From an uncultured Candidatus Peregrinibacteria bacterium (lineage in GTDB: Bacteria; Patescibacteriota; Gracilibacteria; Peribacterales; Peribacteraceae), in assembly GCA_903822115.1 (NCBI GenBank), contig CAIJNU010000097.1:1-9985 (forward strand): a stretch of DNA of 9,985 nucleotides, given 5' to 3'. A model generated the notes under the pieces. It ran no database searches, was not told the DNA's origin, and saw nothing but the letters and a program-made list of their open reading frames with translations. Position numbers and translations under genes: made by a program. This document shows, piece after piece, positions 1 through 7,268 of this stretch; position 1 is the stretch's first letter, and the number at the start of each line of letters is the position of its first letter.

Positions 1-1075
1 ACTCGGCATCTCGTATTACACCTTCCGGAAACTTAGCTATGTAATTGATGTATACCAGAGGAAGCGCCCCCCTGAAAATCATCTTGTCCCATTTCTCGTA
101 TTCACGAGCTTCTTTCCATCTCTCATTGCAGGACCGATCGATCGTTCCGATGTCGTGCTTCCGCAACTCGAGCAGGGGCCAACGCTAAGTGGCACAATCT
201 CAGGCTATGGAAGAATCTTGTGGGGATGTGCGAAGAAGATGATCGTCGCCGACCAAGCCGCCATCTTCGCCAATACCGTTTTTGCTCATCCAGATAACTA
301 TTCTTGGATTTCCCTTATCCTCGCTCTCTACGCATTCAGCATCCAAATCTATGCCGACTTCTCCGGGTATTCCGATATGGCAATCGGATCTGCGGCAGTC
401 CTAGGCATCCGCCTCCAAGAAAACTTCCTCCAGCCGTATCTCGCAACTTCCATTTCTGATTTTTGGCGGAGGTGGCACATCAGTCTCTCGTCGTGGTTCA
501 GAGACTACGTGTACATCCCGCTCGGCGGCAATCGCGTATCTCAGAGCAGACTGCTTCTGAATTATTTCGTCGTTTTCCTCCTCTGTGGCCTCTGGCATGG
601 AGCGCAGTGGACATTCATTGCGTGGGGAGTGCTGCACGGCCTCTATCTCGGGCTCTCCGAATGGACGAAAAATCTAAGAGTTTTCATTTCAGAGAAGCTC
701 GGCATCGAAGCACGAGCAGGGCTGAAGATATTCCTGCAACGTATCTTTACCTTTCACCTCGTAGCCTTCTCATGGCTCTTCTTTCGCGCGGGATCGCTCC
801 GTCAAGCAGTGGAAATGATGGGAAATATATCGAAAGGAATAGCTGGGATAGCTGAGAAAGGCCTCACACTCGCATCGTTTCCAAGCGCGAGCGTCGTGCT
901 CGGAGGAGCCGCATTGCTCATGGGTATCGAGTACATAATCAAAGGATCTAATCTCGGATCCGCTCTCATCCGCAAGCCTATTTGGCTACAGTGTTCGATT
1001 TGCTATCTCTTGATATTGATCATCTTGAGCTTTGGATACTTCCAATATCAACCATTTATCTATGCGAATTTCTGA
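1..1075 (+). CDS. MBOAT-family membrane O-acyltransferase (AlgI-like), 5' partial
   Basis: The reading frame is open from base 2 to a TGA at 1073-1075, giving 357 visible residues. AlgI-type proteins are usually near 500 residues, so the N-terminal third lies upstream of the window. The frame contains TFRKLSYVIDVY (bases 20-55), IAGPIDR (125-145), FWRRWHISLSSWFRDYVYIP with following LGGNR (about 461-535), and CGLWHGAQW. In AlgI-like enzymes the WHGA histidine (codon 596-598) is the proposed catalytic residue; a second histidine follows in VLHG (635-637). The C-terminal FSWLFFRAGS and the ending QPFIYANF are also typical. Several hydrophobic segments fit a multi-pass membrane protein. Known relatives transfer acyl groups, usually acetyl, to polysaccharides at the membrane, as in alginate acetylation. 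Here the likely role is O-acetylation of the glycan made by this locus. The GTG at 155 is internal, since family motifs continue upstream of it. Confidence 0.93.
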   Translation, partial: LGISYYTFRKLSYVIDVYQRKRPPENHLVPFLVFTSFFPSLIAGPIDRSDVVLPQLEQGPTLSGTISGYGRILWGCAKKMIVADQAAIFANTVFAHPDNYSWISLILALYAFSIQIYADFSGYSDMAIGSAAVLGIRLQENFLQPYLATSISDFWRRWHISLSSWFRDYVYIPLGGNRVSQSRLLLNYFVVFLLCGLWHGAQWTFIAWGVLHGLYLGLSEWTKNLRVFISEKLGIEARAGLKIFLQRIFTFHLVAFSWLFFRAGSLRQAVEMMGNISKGIAGIAEKGLTLASFPSASVVLGGAALLMGIEYIIKGSNLGSALIRKPIWLQCSICYLLILIILSFGYFQYQPFIYANF

Positions 1076-1099
1076 AACGAAAGAGTCTGGCTTCTAACC

Positions 1100-1127
1100 T
1101 TGACATTCTCTACACTTGATTTTGAAT
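1100..1127 (+). promoter_or_regulatory. Candidate promoter upstream of the flippase gene
   Basis: A perfect -35 hexamer TTGACA lies at 1100-1105. With a 16-base spacer it is followed by TTGAAT at 1122-1127, which matches the -10 consensus at four of six positions. It sits in the 93-base gap (1076-1168) between the MBOAT stop and the flippase ATG. This would give a leader of about 30-35 bases. The -10 match is poor, so the flippase could equally be read through from the MBOAT gene. I see no hairpin terminator or other structure in this gap. Confidence 0.3.
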
Positions 1128-1168
1128 ATTCGACCTAGGAATTTCTGCCCCAAACCAAGTCATTCTCC

Positions 1169-2503
1169 ATGCGCTCCCCACTCTTCTATCTCCGAACACT
1201 CGTTGCCCAGTGCTTACGACTTCTACAGCGACTCATGGGGATTGACCATCTTCTCGCAAAAAATGCATTAGTAAGTTCTTTCGGCTACGGCGTCTCTTTC
1301 CTGCGTGGAATTATAACAGGATACTTCGTTGCTCGTATGCTCCCCCGCGAAGTCTACGGGGAGTACCGTTTTGTAATGAGTATTTTTGGGATGATCAGTG
1401 TCCTGAGTCTGCCCAATATCGCCAATGCTCTCTTCAGGGCAATCGCACGAGGCGAGAAGGGGGTCGCCCTCCCTGTAGGAATATGGCAATTTTTCATTGC
1501 CCTGCCAGGAGCGGCTGCCTTACTTATTGTGATTCCATTCCTCCCTCGCGATCGCATGTCGCTCTGGCCCATCTTCGTTCTGGCCGCGTGCCTCTTTCCA
1601 CTTTATGAAACAGCAAGCACCGTTCTGGGGGGCGTCACTGTCGGAAGGGAACGGTTCGATGTTGCGCTCTGGGCCAATGTTGCTTGGAGCACGGGAGCCA
1701 TTGTAGCCACTCTTCTCATAATCTTCCTTCATCCATCTCCCCTTTTACTATTTCTAACCGTTATTGGGCTTCCCAGCATCGCATACTTCAGTTTCAGTGT
1801 TCCATTTATAGAGAAAGTTTCAAATTTTCCGGCTGCAAAATCTATCGTTCTCTACGGACTCAAACTCTCACTTATCGCCCTACCGATGTCCATTGCATGG
1901 TATCTCGATGATGTTGTTGTTTCTGCATTCTTGGGACTGAATCAACTCGCAGTTTTTTCTGTCGCCACGATCATTCCGGAGCAAGTGAAGTCATGGTGCA
2001 AAGAACTATTGCCAGTCAGCTACGCAAGACAAGCGCGAGGAACAGACACGTTTGCAAGACGCTGGAGCCTCCTTGCCCCATTCGGACGCCTGACCTTCAT
2101 CTTCTCCTTGGGGATTTTTGCATATATTTTGCTCACCCGATTCTTCTTTCAAATATTCTTTCCGAACTATATGGACGCGGTCCTGCTTTCGCAAATTGCT
2201 GCAGCGACAATCATCGTCATTATTCCCGGCTCTCTCATTACACAATACATGGAAGCTCATGCGATGCTCCGCCCTCTCCATCTCACACAATGGATATCTG
2301 CAGGACTTTTTTGCATTTCGCTCTTCACACTCATCCCAGCGTTCCATCTCATTGGAGCCGTTCTCTCCCTCGCCGTTCTTCGCCTGAGTAATACCGCTCT
2401 CTCGCTGTATTTCTTCCTCACGGCAAAACCAATGTCAGGTACTGAAATCTCTCAGACTTTACCAGACATACCTGCGACACCCCTTGAGACTTCGCCACTG
2501 TGA
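1169..2503 (+). CDS. Wzx-type polysaccharide flippase (MATE/MOP superfamily)
   Basis: The protein has 444 residues, almost all in hydrophobic segments, with about 12 predicted membrane spans by eye. It opens with an arginine-rich amphipathic stretch, then the family's first helices (NALVSSFGYGVSFLRG, residues 32-47), and VYGEYRFVMSIFG (61-74) in the place where Wzx proteins have a G-x-Y/F element. A mid-protein helix carries AWYLDDVVVSAFLG (about 243-256), which resembles the conserved helix 7-8 region of oligosaccharide flippases. Known relatives move undecaprenyl-linked oligosaccharide from the cytoplasmic to the outer leaflet. Length and topology are normal. Residue 23 (ATG at 1235) is a plausible alternative start just before the first helix; neither start has a Shine-Dalgarno sequence. 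The hydrophilic tail after residue 423 is low in complexity and unconserved-looking. Substrate cannot be inferred. Confidence 0.9.
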   Translation: MRSPLFYLRTLVAQCLRLLQRLMGIDHLLAKNALVSSFGYGVSFLRGIITGYFVARMLPREVYGEYRFVMSIFGMISVLSLPNIANALFRAIARGEKGVALPVGIWQFFIALPGAAALLIVIPFLPRDRMSLWPIFVLAACLFPLYETASTVLGGVTVGRERFDVALWANVAWSTGAIVATLLIIFLHPSPLLLFLTVIGLPSIAYFSFSVPFIEKVSNFPAAKSIVLYGLKLSLIALPMSIAWYLDDVVVSAFLGLNQLAVFSVATIIPEQVKSWCKELLPVSYARQARGTDTFARRWSLLAPFGRLTFIFSLGIFAYILLTRFFFQIFFPNYMDAVLLSQIAAATIIVIIPGSLITQYMEAHAMLRPLHLTQWISAGLFCISLFTLIPAFHLIGAVLSLAVLRLSNTALSLYFFLTAKPMSGTEISQTLPDIPATPLETSPL

Positions 2504-2515
2504 CAGAACATATAT

Positions 2516-3433
2516 TCAGCTAATTCCGTACGTTTGTCTCATCCAGTCCACTGTTTGCTCGATTCCATCCGCCAAAGAAACTGTCTCCTTTAAGCCGAGA
2601 TCCCTCTCAGCCTTTGAAATATCCACCTTCTTCCACTTCGTGGTGAGCACTTCGGCCTCCTTATACGTAACCAAGGATTCACTTGCTCCTGTGGCCCGAA
2701 GAATCATATCGGAAACCTGTTTCATATCATGATATGTCTTTCCGCCGATGTTATAGACTTCTCCCGGCTTAAACTTCTCGCAAATGGTCGCAAGGGCACG
2801 AACGCAATCCGTAATGTACGTCGACGTGCGCGTGTGGTTGAGATAGACCGTGTAGGGGATGCTGTTCAACGCGCGGTAACAGAAGAGGCAAACCGCACTC
2901 CTATACGGACTGTAGTGCTCTCCTGGTCCGTAAGTATTGAAAAGGCGCACACGAACGCTCTCCGTCCCGTAGAGCGTGGCTGAATTGAGGATCTGCATCT
3001 CATTAACCCACTTCGTCATGGCATAATCGTTCATCTGCTTGATTGGAACCGTATCCATGACCTCCTCCTTCATCACTCCCTCAAAATCTCCGTACACTTC
3101 CGAACTGCTGAAGTGGATGAGCCGAAATTTCAATTTCTCCTGAAGTCGGATGATGTTCTTCGTCCCAACGGCATTCGTCATCCAAAGATTCTCAAAGAAA
3201 TCCTCCCCATTCCATCGGCCGAATTCCGCCGCGAGGTGGTACACATAATCCACCGGATGAGCGGCGAAAAATCTCTCGAGCTGCCGATACTCACGCACAT
3301 CGCAACGCACGTATTGCGGATCGTGGTGATGGGGAAGATCACAAACCCAGACTTCATGACCACGGCTGCGCAGCTCCGCAACCAAGTGCGTACCGACGGT
3401 GCCCAGTCCTCCCGTAACAAAAATGCGAGACAT
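2516..3433 (-). CDS. Extended SDR NAD-dependent epimerase/dehydratase for nucleotide sugars
   Basis: The protein has 305 residues and is cytoplasmic. It starts with a Rossmann fold whose TGGLGTVG (residues 7-14) binds NAD(P). HLAAE (66-70) and FSSSEVYG (108-115) follow, then the catalytic Y-x-x-x-K pair in YAMTK (Y137, K141) and RLFNTYGPGE (163-172). These features define an extended short-chain dehydrogenase acting on a nucleotide sugar. The S-S-E triad at 110-112 differs from the T-D-E of 4,6-dehydratases and is closer to the T-S-E of UDP-glucuronate decarboxylases. Epimerase or decarboxylase chemistry is therefore more likely than RmlB-type dehydration, but the substrate is unknown. The ATG at 3433-3431 is directly followed by the nucleotide-binding strand, so the start is secure. 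It lies 59 bases after the TylF-like gene and is last in the minus-strand block. Its stop converges on the flippase stop, 12 bases apart. Confidence 0.9.
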   Translation of the reverse strand: MSRIFVTGGLGTVGTHLVAELRSRGHEVWVCDLPHHHDPQYVRCDVREYRQLERFFAAHPVDYVYHLAAEFGRWNGEDFFENLWMTNAVGTKNIIRLQEKLKFRLIHFSSSEVYGDFEGVMKEEVMDTVPIKQMNDYAMTKWVNEMQILNSATLYGTESVRVRLFNTYGPGEHYSPYRSAVCLFCYRALNSIPYTVYLNHTRTSTYITDCVRALATICEKFKPGEVYNIGGKTYHDMKQVSDMILRATGASESLVTYKEAEVLTTKWKKVDISKAERDLGLKETVSLADGIEQTVDWMRQTYGIS

Positions 3434-3440
3434 GCGTCCA

Positions 3441-3469
3441 TATATATCCCAAAGCGGAAGCTATGGCAA
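3441..3469 (-). promoter_or_regulatory. Candidate promoter for the SDR gene, leaderless spacing
   Basis: On the minus strand, TTGCCA (3469-3464, five of six to TTGACA) is separated by exactly 17 bases from TATATA (3446-3441, four of six to TATAAT). The -10 ends seven bases before the ATG at 3433, so transcription would start at or next to the A of the start codon. It occupies most of the 59-base gap after the TylF-like gene, which holds no hairpin terminator that I can see. This is inference from consensus only. Confidence 0.35.
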
Positions 3470-3492
3470 TCGTCTTGGCGGTCAAAAACGCC

Positions 3493-4221
3493 CTATAAGC
3501 CTTTCCTCTGCACTTCGAAGAAGGCACCGTGCCAGCCGAAGGTGCCCAACTCTCGTATGGAGATACCGGGATGTGCTGAGAGAAATTCTTTCATCGCACG
3601 CCGCTCGCCGAAGTTATCGTCGGCATTGAAGCAATTCCAATCGTCGAACATGAGTATCGTTCCTGATTGAAGGTAGGGATAGATAAATGTGAGGACATCT
3701 CGTGTGGATTCGTAGAGATCGCAATCGATCAAGACAATCTTCGCCTTTCTGAAAGGATAGCGAGGATTTTTTAAGCTCTCGGAAAAATATCCTTTGATGA
3801 GGAAGGAGTTCTTCCAGTTCATGTTCTTCGTATTCAAATGTCCGACGACCTGATCAATGCCATAGGCATAATCTCCCTGCTTGAATTCTCCGCCGCTATC
3901 AATTCCCCCAACTTTCGGCAGTCCCTGAAAAGAATCGAATCCGAAGAATTGCATGTCCTCTATCCCCTCGGCCTTCGCGAACTCATGAGCTGTGTAGAAC
4001 AGATAACCTTTGTACAACCCAAACTCGTAATAATCTCCATCCAATTTCTTCCGAAAGGCCTCTTTGAGCACTGGAATCGCATCCGGAGAACATGTATCGA
4101 ATGCTTGATACTTTTTCTTCTGCATGTACCTCACGTAAGCCGCAAACACATCGTGTGTCAGGGGATTTTGTGCGCAGAAGCGAGCAACTTTCTGCCGAAG
4201 TGTGGGGCGATTATCTGACAT
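3493..4221 (-). CDS. TylF/MycF/NovP-family metal- and SAM-dependent O-methyltransferase
   Basis: From the ATG at 4221-4219 the protein has 242 residues, close to the roughly 250-residue norm of the macrocin O-methyltransferase family. Diagnostic stretches are GDYYEFGLYKG (62-72), the SAM-binding region; FGFDSFQGLP (93-102); KGYFSESL (143-150); IDCDLYEST (165-173); and MFDDW (191-195). In NovP-type enzymes the equivalent aspartates of the DCDLY and DDW motifs bind the divalent metal; here they would be D168, D193 and D194, all present. Characterised members methylate sugar hydroxyls, mostly on deoxysugars of natural products. In this setting the acceptor is probably a glycan sugar or its nucleotide precursor (inference). 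The frame is open to a TTG at 4239, but the ATG six codons in is preferred. It is followed by the SDR gene. Confidence 0.9.
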   Translation of the reverse strand: MSDNRPTLRQKVARFCAQNPLTHDVFAAYVRYMQKKKYQAFDTCSPDAIPVLKEAFRKKLDGDYYEFGLYKGYLFYTAHEFAKAEGIEDMQFFGFDSFQGLPKVGGIDSGGEFKQGDYAYGIDQVVGHLNTKNMNWKNSFLIKGYFSESLKNPRYPFRKAKIVLIDCDLYESTRDVLTFIYPYLQSGTILMFDDWNCFNADDNFGERRAMKEFLSAHPGISIRELGTFGWHGAFFEVQRKGL

Positions 4222-4240
4222 GCAAATCAAAAGCTTCAAG

Positions 4241-4249
4241 ATTGTAACA
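4241..4249 (-). promoter_or_regulatory. Possible extended -10 element before the TylF-like gene
   Basis: On the minus strand, TGTTACAAT (4249-4241) matches the extended -10 form TG-N-TATAAT at all but one base. It ends 19 bases before the ATG at 4221, inside the 58-base gap after the preceding methyltransferase. No good -35 lies at 16-18 bases. It could allow the TylF-like and SDR genes to be transcribed apart from the upstream genes. The call rests on this single motif. Confidence 0.25.
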
Positions 4250-4279
4250 GGAATCCTCAGTGAAGACAGACGCTCCCCT

Positions 4280-5101
4280 TCACTGCTTTTGGGCCAGAAC
4301 GACGATATGACGACCCAGTCCGGGGAAGATCTTCTGGGCGATGTGCTCTTTCAGCACCGCGATTCTTCTCGTCCATGGAGCGCGATCGAGGAAGAAAGTG
4401 ATGATGCGATCTCCTAGGGGGCCGTCCAAATGCGAGACGGTAAACATGCGCCGGACGGTGAAGCCATGATGTTCCAGGGCGCCTCGGAGATCCTGTCGTG
4501 AGAATTCACGAACGTGTGCATCCCCATGCTGACGGAGTCCTGCGAGGGAGAAATCCTTGAGTGCATGGAAGGATCGAAGACCAAGAAAACGCATGAGCCT
4601 CCCCCACCACGTCCCATCCGCATTGAAGTGGGGAACTGTCACGAGCAGAAATCCTTGTGACTTCACGGTGCACCGAAGAGCTTCGATGGACGCCGGCAGA
4701 TCGAGAACGTGCTCCAGTACCTCGCAACAGGTCACGACATTAAATTCCTGCTTGGGGAGAGATGAAAAATCCGCAACATGGAACTCGACATTCTCACATC
4801 CCAATCGTTCCTGTTGTTTGCGACATTCCTGAATAAAAGTATCGGCAATATCAACGCCACAGACTTGTTTACAGTAAGACGCAAAACGAAAAACCTGACG
4901 CCCGGAGGCGCATCCCACATCCAATAGAGTGTCATGAGGAATAGAGAGAACCGTGGAAATTATCGACTCTTCGCGCACAAAGTTCGTCAGACCTGCACGA
5001 TTCACGAGTGAAAATTTCCACTCATTATATTTTTCGGATTTATCTCGTCCAAAGTCCTGCCACATATCCGCATATGCCTGTGAGACGAGATCCGACGTCA
5101 T
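4280..5101 (-). CDS. Class I SAM-dependent methyltransferase (Methyltransf_11/23-like)
   Basis: From the ATG at 5101-5099 the protein has 273 residues. The Rossmann-type SAM fold is clear. Motif I is LLDVGCASGRQ (59-69), the acidic residue ending strand 2 is in GVDIA (82-86), VADFSSLP (109-116) follows, and the post-motif is CCEVLEHVLD (125-134), with VTVPHFN (154-160) after it. The C-terminal half has GFTVRRMFTVSHLDGP (213-228), a usual ending strand and loop for this group. This architecture is common among methyltransferases in polysaccharide loci and in quinone biosynthesis; context favours a sugar or lipid-linked glycan acceptor, but none can be named. The ATG overlaps the TGA of the preceding glycosyltransferase (ATGA, 5101-5098), which implies translational coupling and fixes the start. 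An open extension to a TTG at 5152 is rejected. Confidence 0.88.
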   Translation of the reverse strand: MTSDLVSQAYADMWQDFGRDKSEKYNEWKFSLVNRAGLTNFVREESIISTVLSIPHDTLLDVGCASGRQVFRFASYCKQVCGVDIADTFIQECRKQQERLGCENVEFHVADFSSLPKQEFNVVTCCEVLEHVLDLPASIEALRCTVKSQGFLLVTVPHFNADGTWWGRLMRFLGLRSFHALKDFSLAGLRQHGDAHVREFSRQDLRGALEHHGFTVRRMFTVSHLDGPLGDRIITFFLDRAPWTRRIAVLKEHIAQKIFPGLGRHIVVLAQKQ

Positions 5102-6189
5102 ATTGTCAGAGTATGGAAATATAATCCGAGTTGCGCAACCAAATGAGACCAATTGTAATTGGGAGATTCTTTCGTCGCTTGTGCCGCACGCTTCCGACGT
5201 TCTTCGGGATGAGTGAGTGCATCCTCCAGTGCACGAATAAGGTCTTTCTCATCTCCAGGGCGAATCAACCAACCATTCGTACCGTCGTGGACAATGGAGG
5301 AAGCATCTGACACATCTGTGCAAATTACCACAGAGCCAGATGCAAGGTATTCTGGTAATTTGGAAGGAAACGCAAAATGTGTAATAGGAATGTCTGGGCG
5401 AGGAACAACCGCAATATCTGCACCCTTAAGAAGAGCAAATACGCGTTCCTGAGCAAGAGATGAGAAAAAAATTGTTCGATCCTCCAATTGATGCTTGCGA
5501 AGAAGAGATCGTGCCCTTTCTTCATCAGAACTGCAGATAAAGAGAAAACACCAAGGAATATCAAGAAGATGCTCTAATGCTCCCAATAGATACTCCACAC
5601 CCTGATAAAAACGTATGTTTCCACAGTATGCAATCACTGGAACAGAACTGGGCGCCACGCGCTCTGGATCAATACTCTGCAATAGACTGAGATCAATACC
5701 TCCATGGAGCACAAACCATCCCCCCGCAGGAGTGGGGTAGCGATCGCGAATCGCACGAGAGGCAACCGTTGCTCCATCCATGGAACGCAAGCAGTAGAAG
5801 TGTAAGGCACGATACATCGTAACTTTCCATGATGGCTGGGTGCTGACCACCTCTTCTTCCCAACAACTATGGAGATCAACACAGGTGCGATACCCCCAGA
5901 TGCTCGCAACCTTTAAGAGAAAAAGAGACATATGAGTCTGTCCATACACGATATCGGGGCGGAAGGAGCGTAAGACACGACGCATTGTCCAGACGCGAAA
6001 CAGCCAATTGAAACCAGGAATCACTCGAGAAAGTCTCGTCGCTTCTCCCGACCACTGTTCTGGAAACTCGGACGAAAGGAGATGTGTTTCGTGCTCCATT
6101 CGAAGATAGCGATAGAGATTGCTAGCACGTATGGGCGTTCCTCTTTGAGGATTCTTTAAGCTTCCGGTGTACAGAAAGAGAATCCTCAT
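5098..6189 (-). CDS. Glycosyltransferase, GT4-like (GT-B fold)
   Basis: From the ATG at 6189-6187 the protein has 363 residues. It has the two-domain GT-B layout of retaining GT4 enzymes. The N-terminal acceptor domain begins MRILFLYTGS and has RASNLYRYL (21-29) and PDIVYGQTH (78-86). The C-terminal donor domain starts near IAYCGNIRFYQGVEYLL (186-202), then SSLAQERVFALLKGADIAVVP (243-263), and FPSKLPEYLASG (274-285), the sugar-nucleotide-binding segment, where E280 sits at the family acidic position. DGTNGWLIRPGD (302-313) follows, as in most GT4 proteins. It likely adds a sugar to the lipid-linked repeat on the cytoplasmic face; donor and linkage are unknown. It overlaps the 2-epimerase stop by ATGA (6189-6186) and the methyltransferase start by ATGA (5101-5098). 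Eighteen further open codons upstream are rejected because they lie inside the 2-epimerase. Confidence 0.9.
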   Translation of the reverse strand: MRILFLYTGSLKNPQRGTPIRASNLYRYLRMEHETHLLSSEFPEQWSGEATRLSRVIPGFNWLFRVWTMRRVLRSFRPDIVYGQTHMSLFLLKVASIWGYRTCVDLHSCWEEEVVSTQPSWKVTMYRALHFYCLRSMDGATVASRAIRDRYPTPAGGWFVLHGGIDLSLLQSIDPERVAPSSVPVIAYCGNIRFYQGVEYLLGALEHLLDIPWCFLFICSSDEERARSLLRKHQLEDRTIFFSSLAQERVFALLKGADIAVVPRPDIPITHFAFPSKLPEYLASGSVVICTDVSDASSIVHDGTNGWLIRPGDEKDLIRALEDALTHPEERRKRAAQATKESPNYNWSHLVAQLGLYFHTLTI

Positions 6190-7268
6190 CGAGAGAAAGA
6201 GGAAAGGCAATCGACAATTCTCTCCCCCGCCTTCCCATCCCATAGCGGGGGAATAGTCCCGCGTGGCTCCTCATTTTCCACGGAAAAGGAAAAAATGCGA
6301 TCTCGATGTGATACATCATTCAGACCCACAAGCTCATTCGTCCCCAGCTCAATTGTAACCGGTCTCTCAGTATTCGGACGTGCCGTAAAACATTTTCTCC
6401 GAAGGTACGTTGTCTCTTCTTGAATCCCTCCAGAATCCGTAAGGACGAAGTGCGCATCAATAATGAGTCGAAGAAAGGAAAGATAGGGCAAAGGATCAAG
6501 AGCTAGGATGTGACGACTAAAATCGGATTTCAGCCCCCAATCCCTCAATCTGTCTCTCGTTCTGCGATGAATGGGAAATACAACCGGAATACGAGAAGAG
6601 AGAGCATTGAGAAATGAAACGATTTGCTTTAACGAATCTCTCTCATCCACATTCGAAGGGCGATGGAACGTCGCGACCGCAAAACGAGCAGGCAAATTGG
6701 AAGGAAGAGGTTGAGCCCGAATAGCAGGAAGCATACGAATCAATGTATCAATCATGGTATTCCCAACAAAGAATGCCTTTCCTGCGACATGTTCCTGTTT
6801 CAGATGTTCCATGCCTGATTGCTCAGAAACAAACAACAGCGAAGAGATGGCATCTATGACAATTCGATTCCTTTCTTCTGGCATGGAGAGATCTCCTGAG
6901 CGCAGTCCCGCTTCAACGTGCCCCACCTGAATGCCAATGTCTGCCGCTGCACGAGCCGCGGCAGCTGCACCGTTAACATCACCATATACAAGCACAAGAT
7001 CTGGTCTTTCTTGAACAAAAATATTTCCGCAAGCCTCTTCGACGCGTCGCTGCTGTTCATCGTTTGTGCCACCATGGATTCCCAAATTGAACTTCGGGAG
7101 GGGAATATGTAACTCCTGAAAGAAAACATCTGAGAAGACTGCATCATGATGCTGCCCGGTATGCAGAATGAAATGCTCTCCCGGCCAATGCTTCGCCTCC
7201 AGCGCATGGTGCACTGCCGCGAGCTTCACAAAGTTTGGGCGAGCCGAGCAAATCGAAAATATTTTCAT
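6186..7268 (-). CDS. wecB: UDP-N-acetylglucosamine 2-epimerase, non-hydrolysing (WecB/MnaA-like)
   Basis: From the ATG at 7268-7266 the protein has 360 residues, a typical length for bacterial WecB/MnaA. It begins MKIFSICSARPNFVKLAAV, matching the family's GTRPE-type N-terminus in position. VLVYGDVN (92-99) carries the conserved aspartate D97, GHVEAGLRSGD (116-126) carries E119, PEERNR (130-135) carries E131, ATFHRPSNVD (199-208) carries H202, and TDSGGIQEE (277-285) is the UDP-binding signature. NTERPVTIELGTN (299-311) follows. All expected catalytic residues are present. The reaction interconverts UDP-GlcNAc and UDP-ManNAc; related enzymes act on 2,3-diacetamido uronic acid derivatives, so the exact substrate is open. 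No WecC dehydrogenase lies in the window. The gene overlaps its neighbours by ATGA on both sides, between two glycosyltransferases. One oddity is RRKCFTAR (290-297), where most relatives have a glycine-proline turn. Confidence 0.93.
   Translation of the reverse strand: MKIFSICSARPNFVKLAAVHHALEAKHWPGEHFILHTGQHHDAVFSDVFFQELHIPLPKFNLGIHGGTNDEQQRRVEEACGNIFVQERPDLVLVYGDVNGAAAAARAAADIGIQVGHVEAGLRSGDLSMPEERNRIVIDAISSLLFVSEQSGMEHLKQEHVAGKAFFVGNTMIDTLIRMLPAIRAQPLPSNLPARFAVATFHRPSNVDERDSLKQIVSFLNALSSRIPVVFPIHRRTRDRLRDWGLKSDFSRHILALDPLPYLSFLRLIIDAHFVLTDSGGIQEETTYLRRKCFTARPNTERPVTIELGTNELVGLNDVSHRDRIFSFSVENEEPRGTIPPLWDGKAGERIVDCLSSFSR

Noticed and set aside
133..145. Repeated GATC (CGATCGATCG) in the MBOAT gene
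   Set aside because: It encodes the conserved GPIDR stretch and is an isolated case, not an origin or methylation cluster.
2006..2347. Open frame of 113 codons antisense to the flippase
   Set aside because: It is charge- and cysteine-rich, matches no family, and lies fully opposite a clear membrane protein. It is an antisense shadow.
2723..2736. Perfect 14-base palindrome CATATCATGATATG
   Set aside because: It lies inside the SDR coding region and is explained by its codons. A perfect 14-base palindrome is expected about 0.6 times by chance in a window of this size.
6190..6243. Upstream extension of the second glycosyltransferase (18 codons to 6243)
   Set aside because: The extra residues are unlike GT4 N-termini and lie inside the 2-epimerase gene. 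The inner ATG gives an ATGA junction and a standard MRILFLY start.
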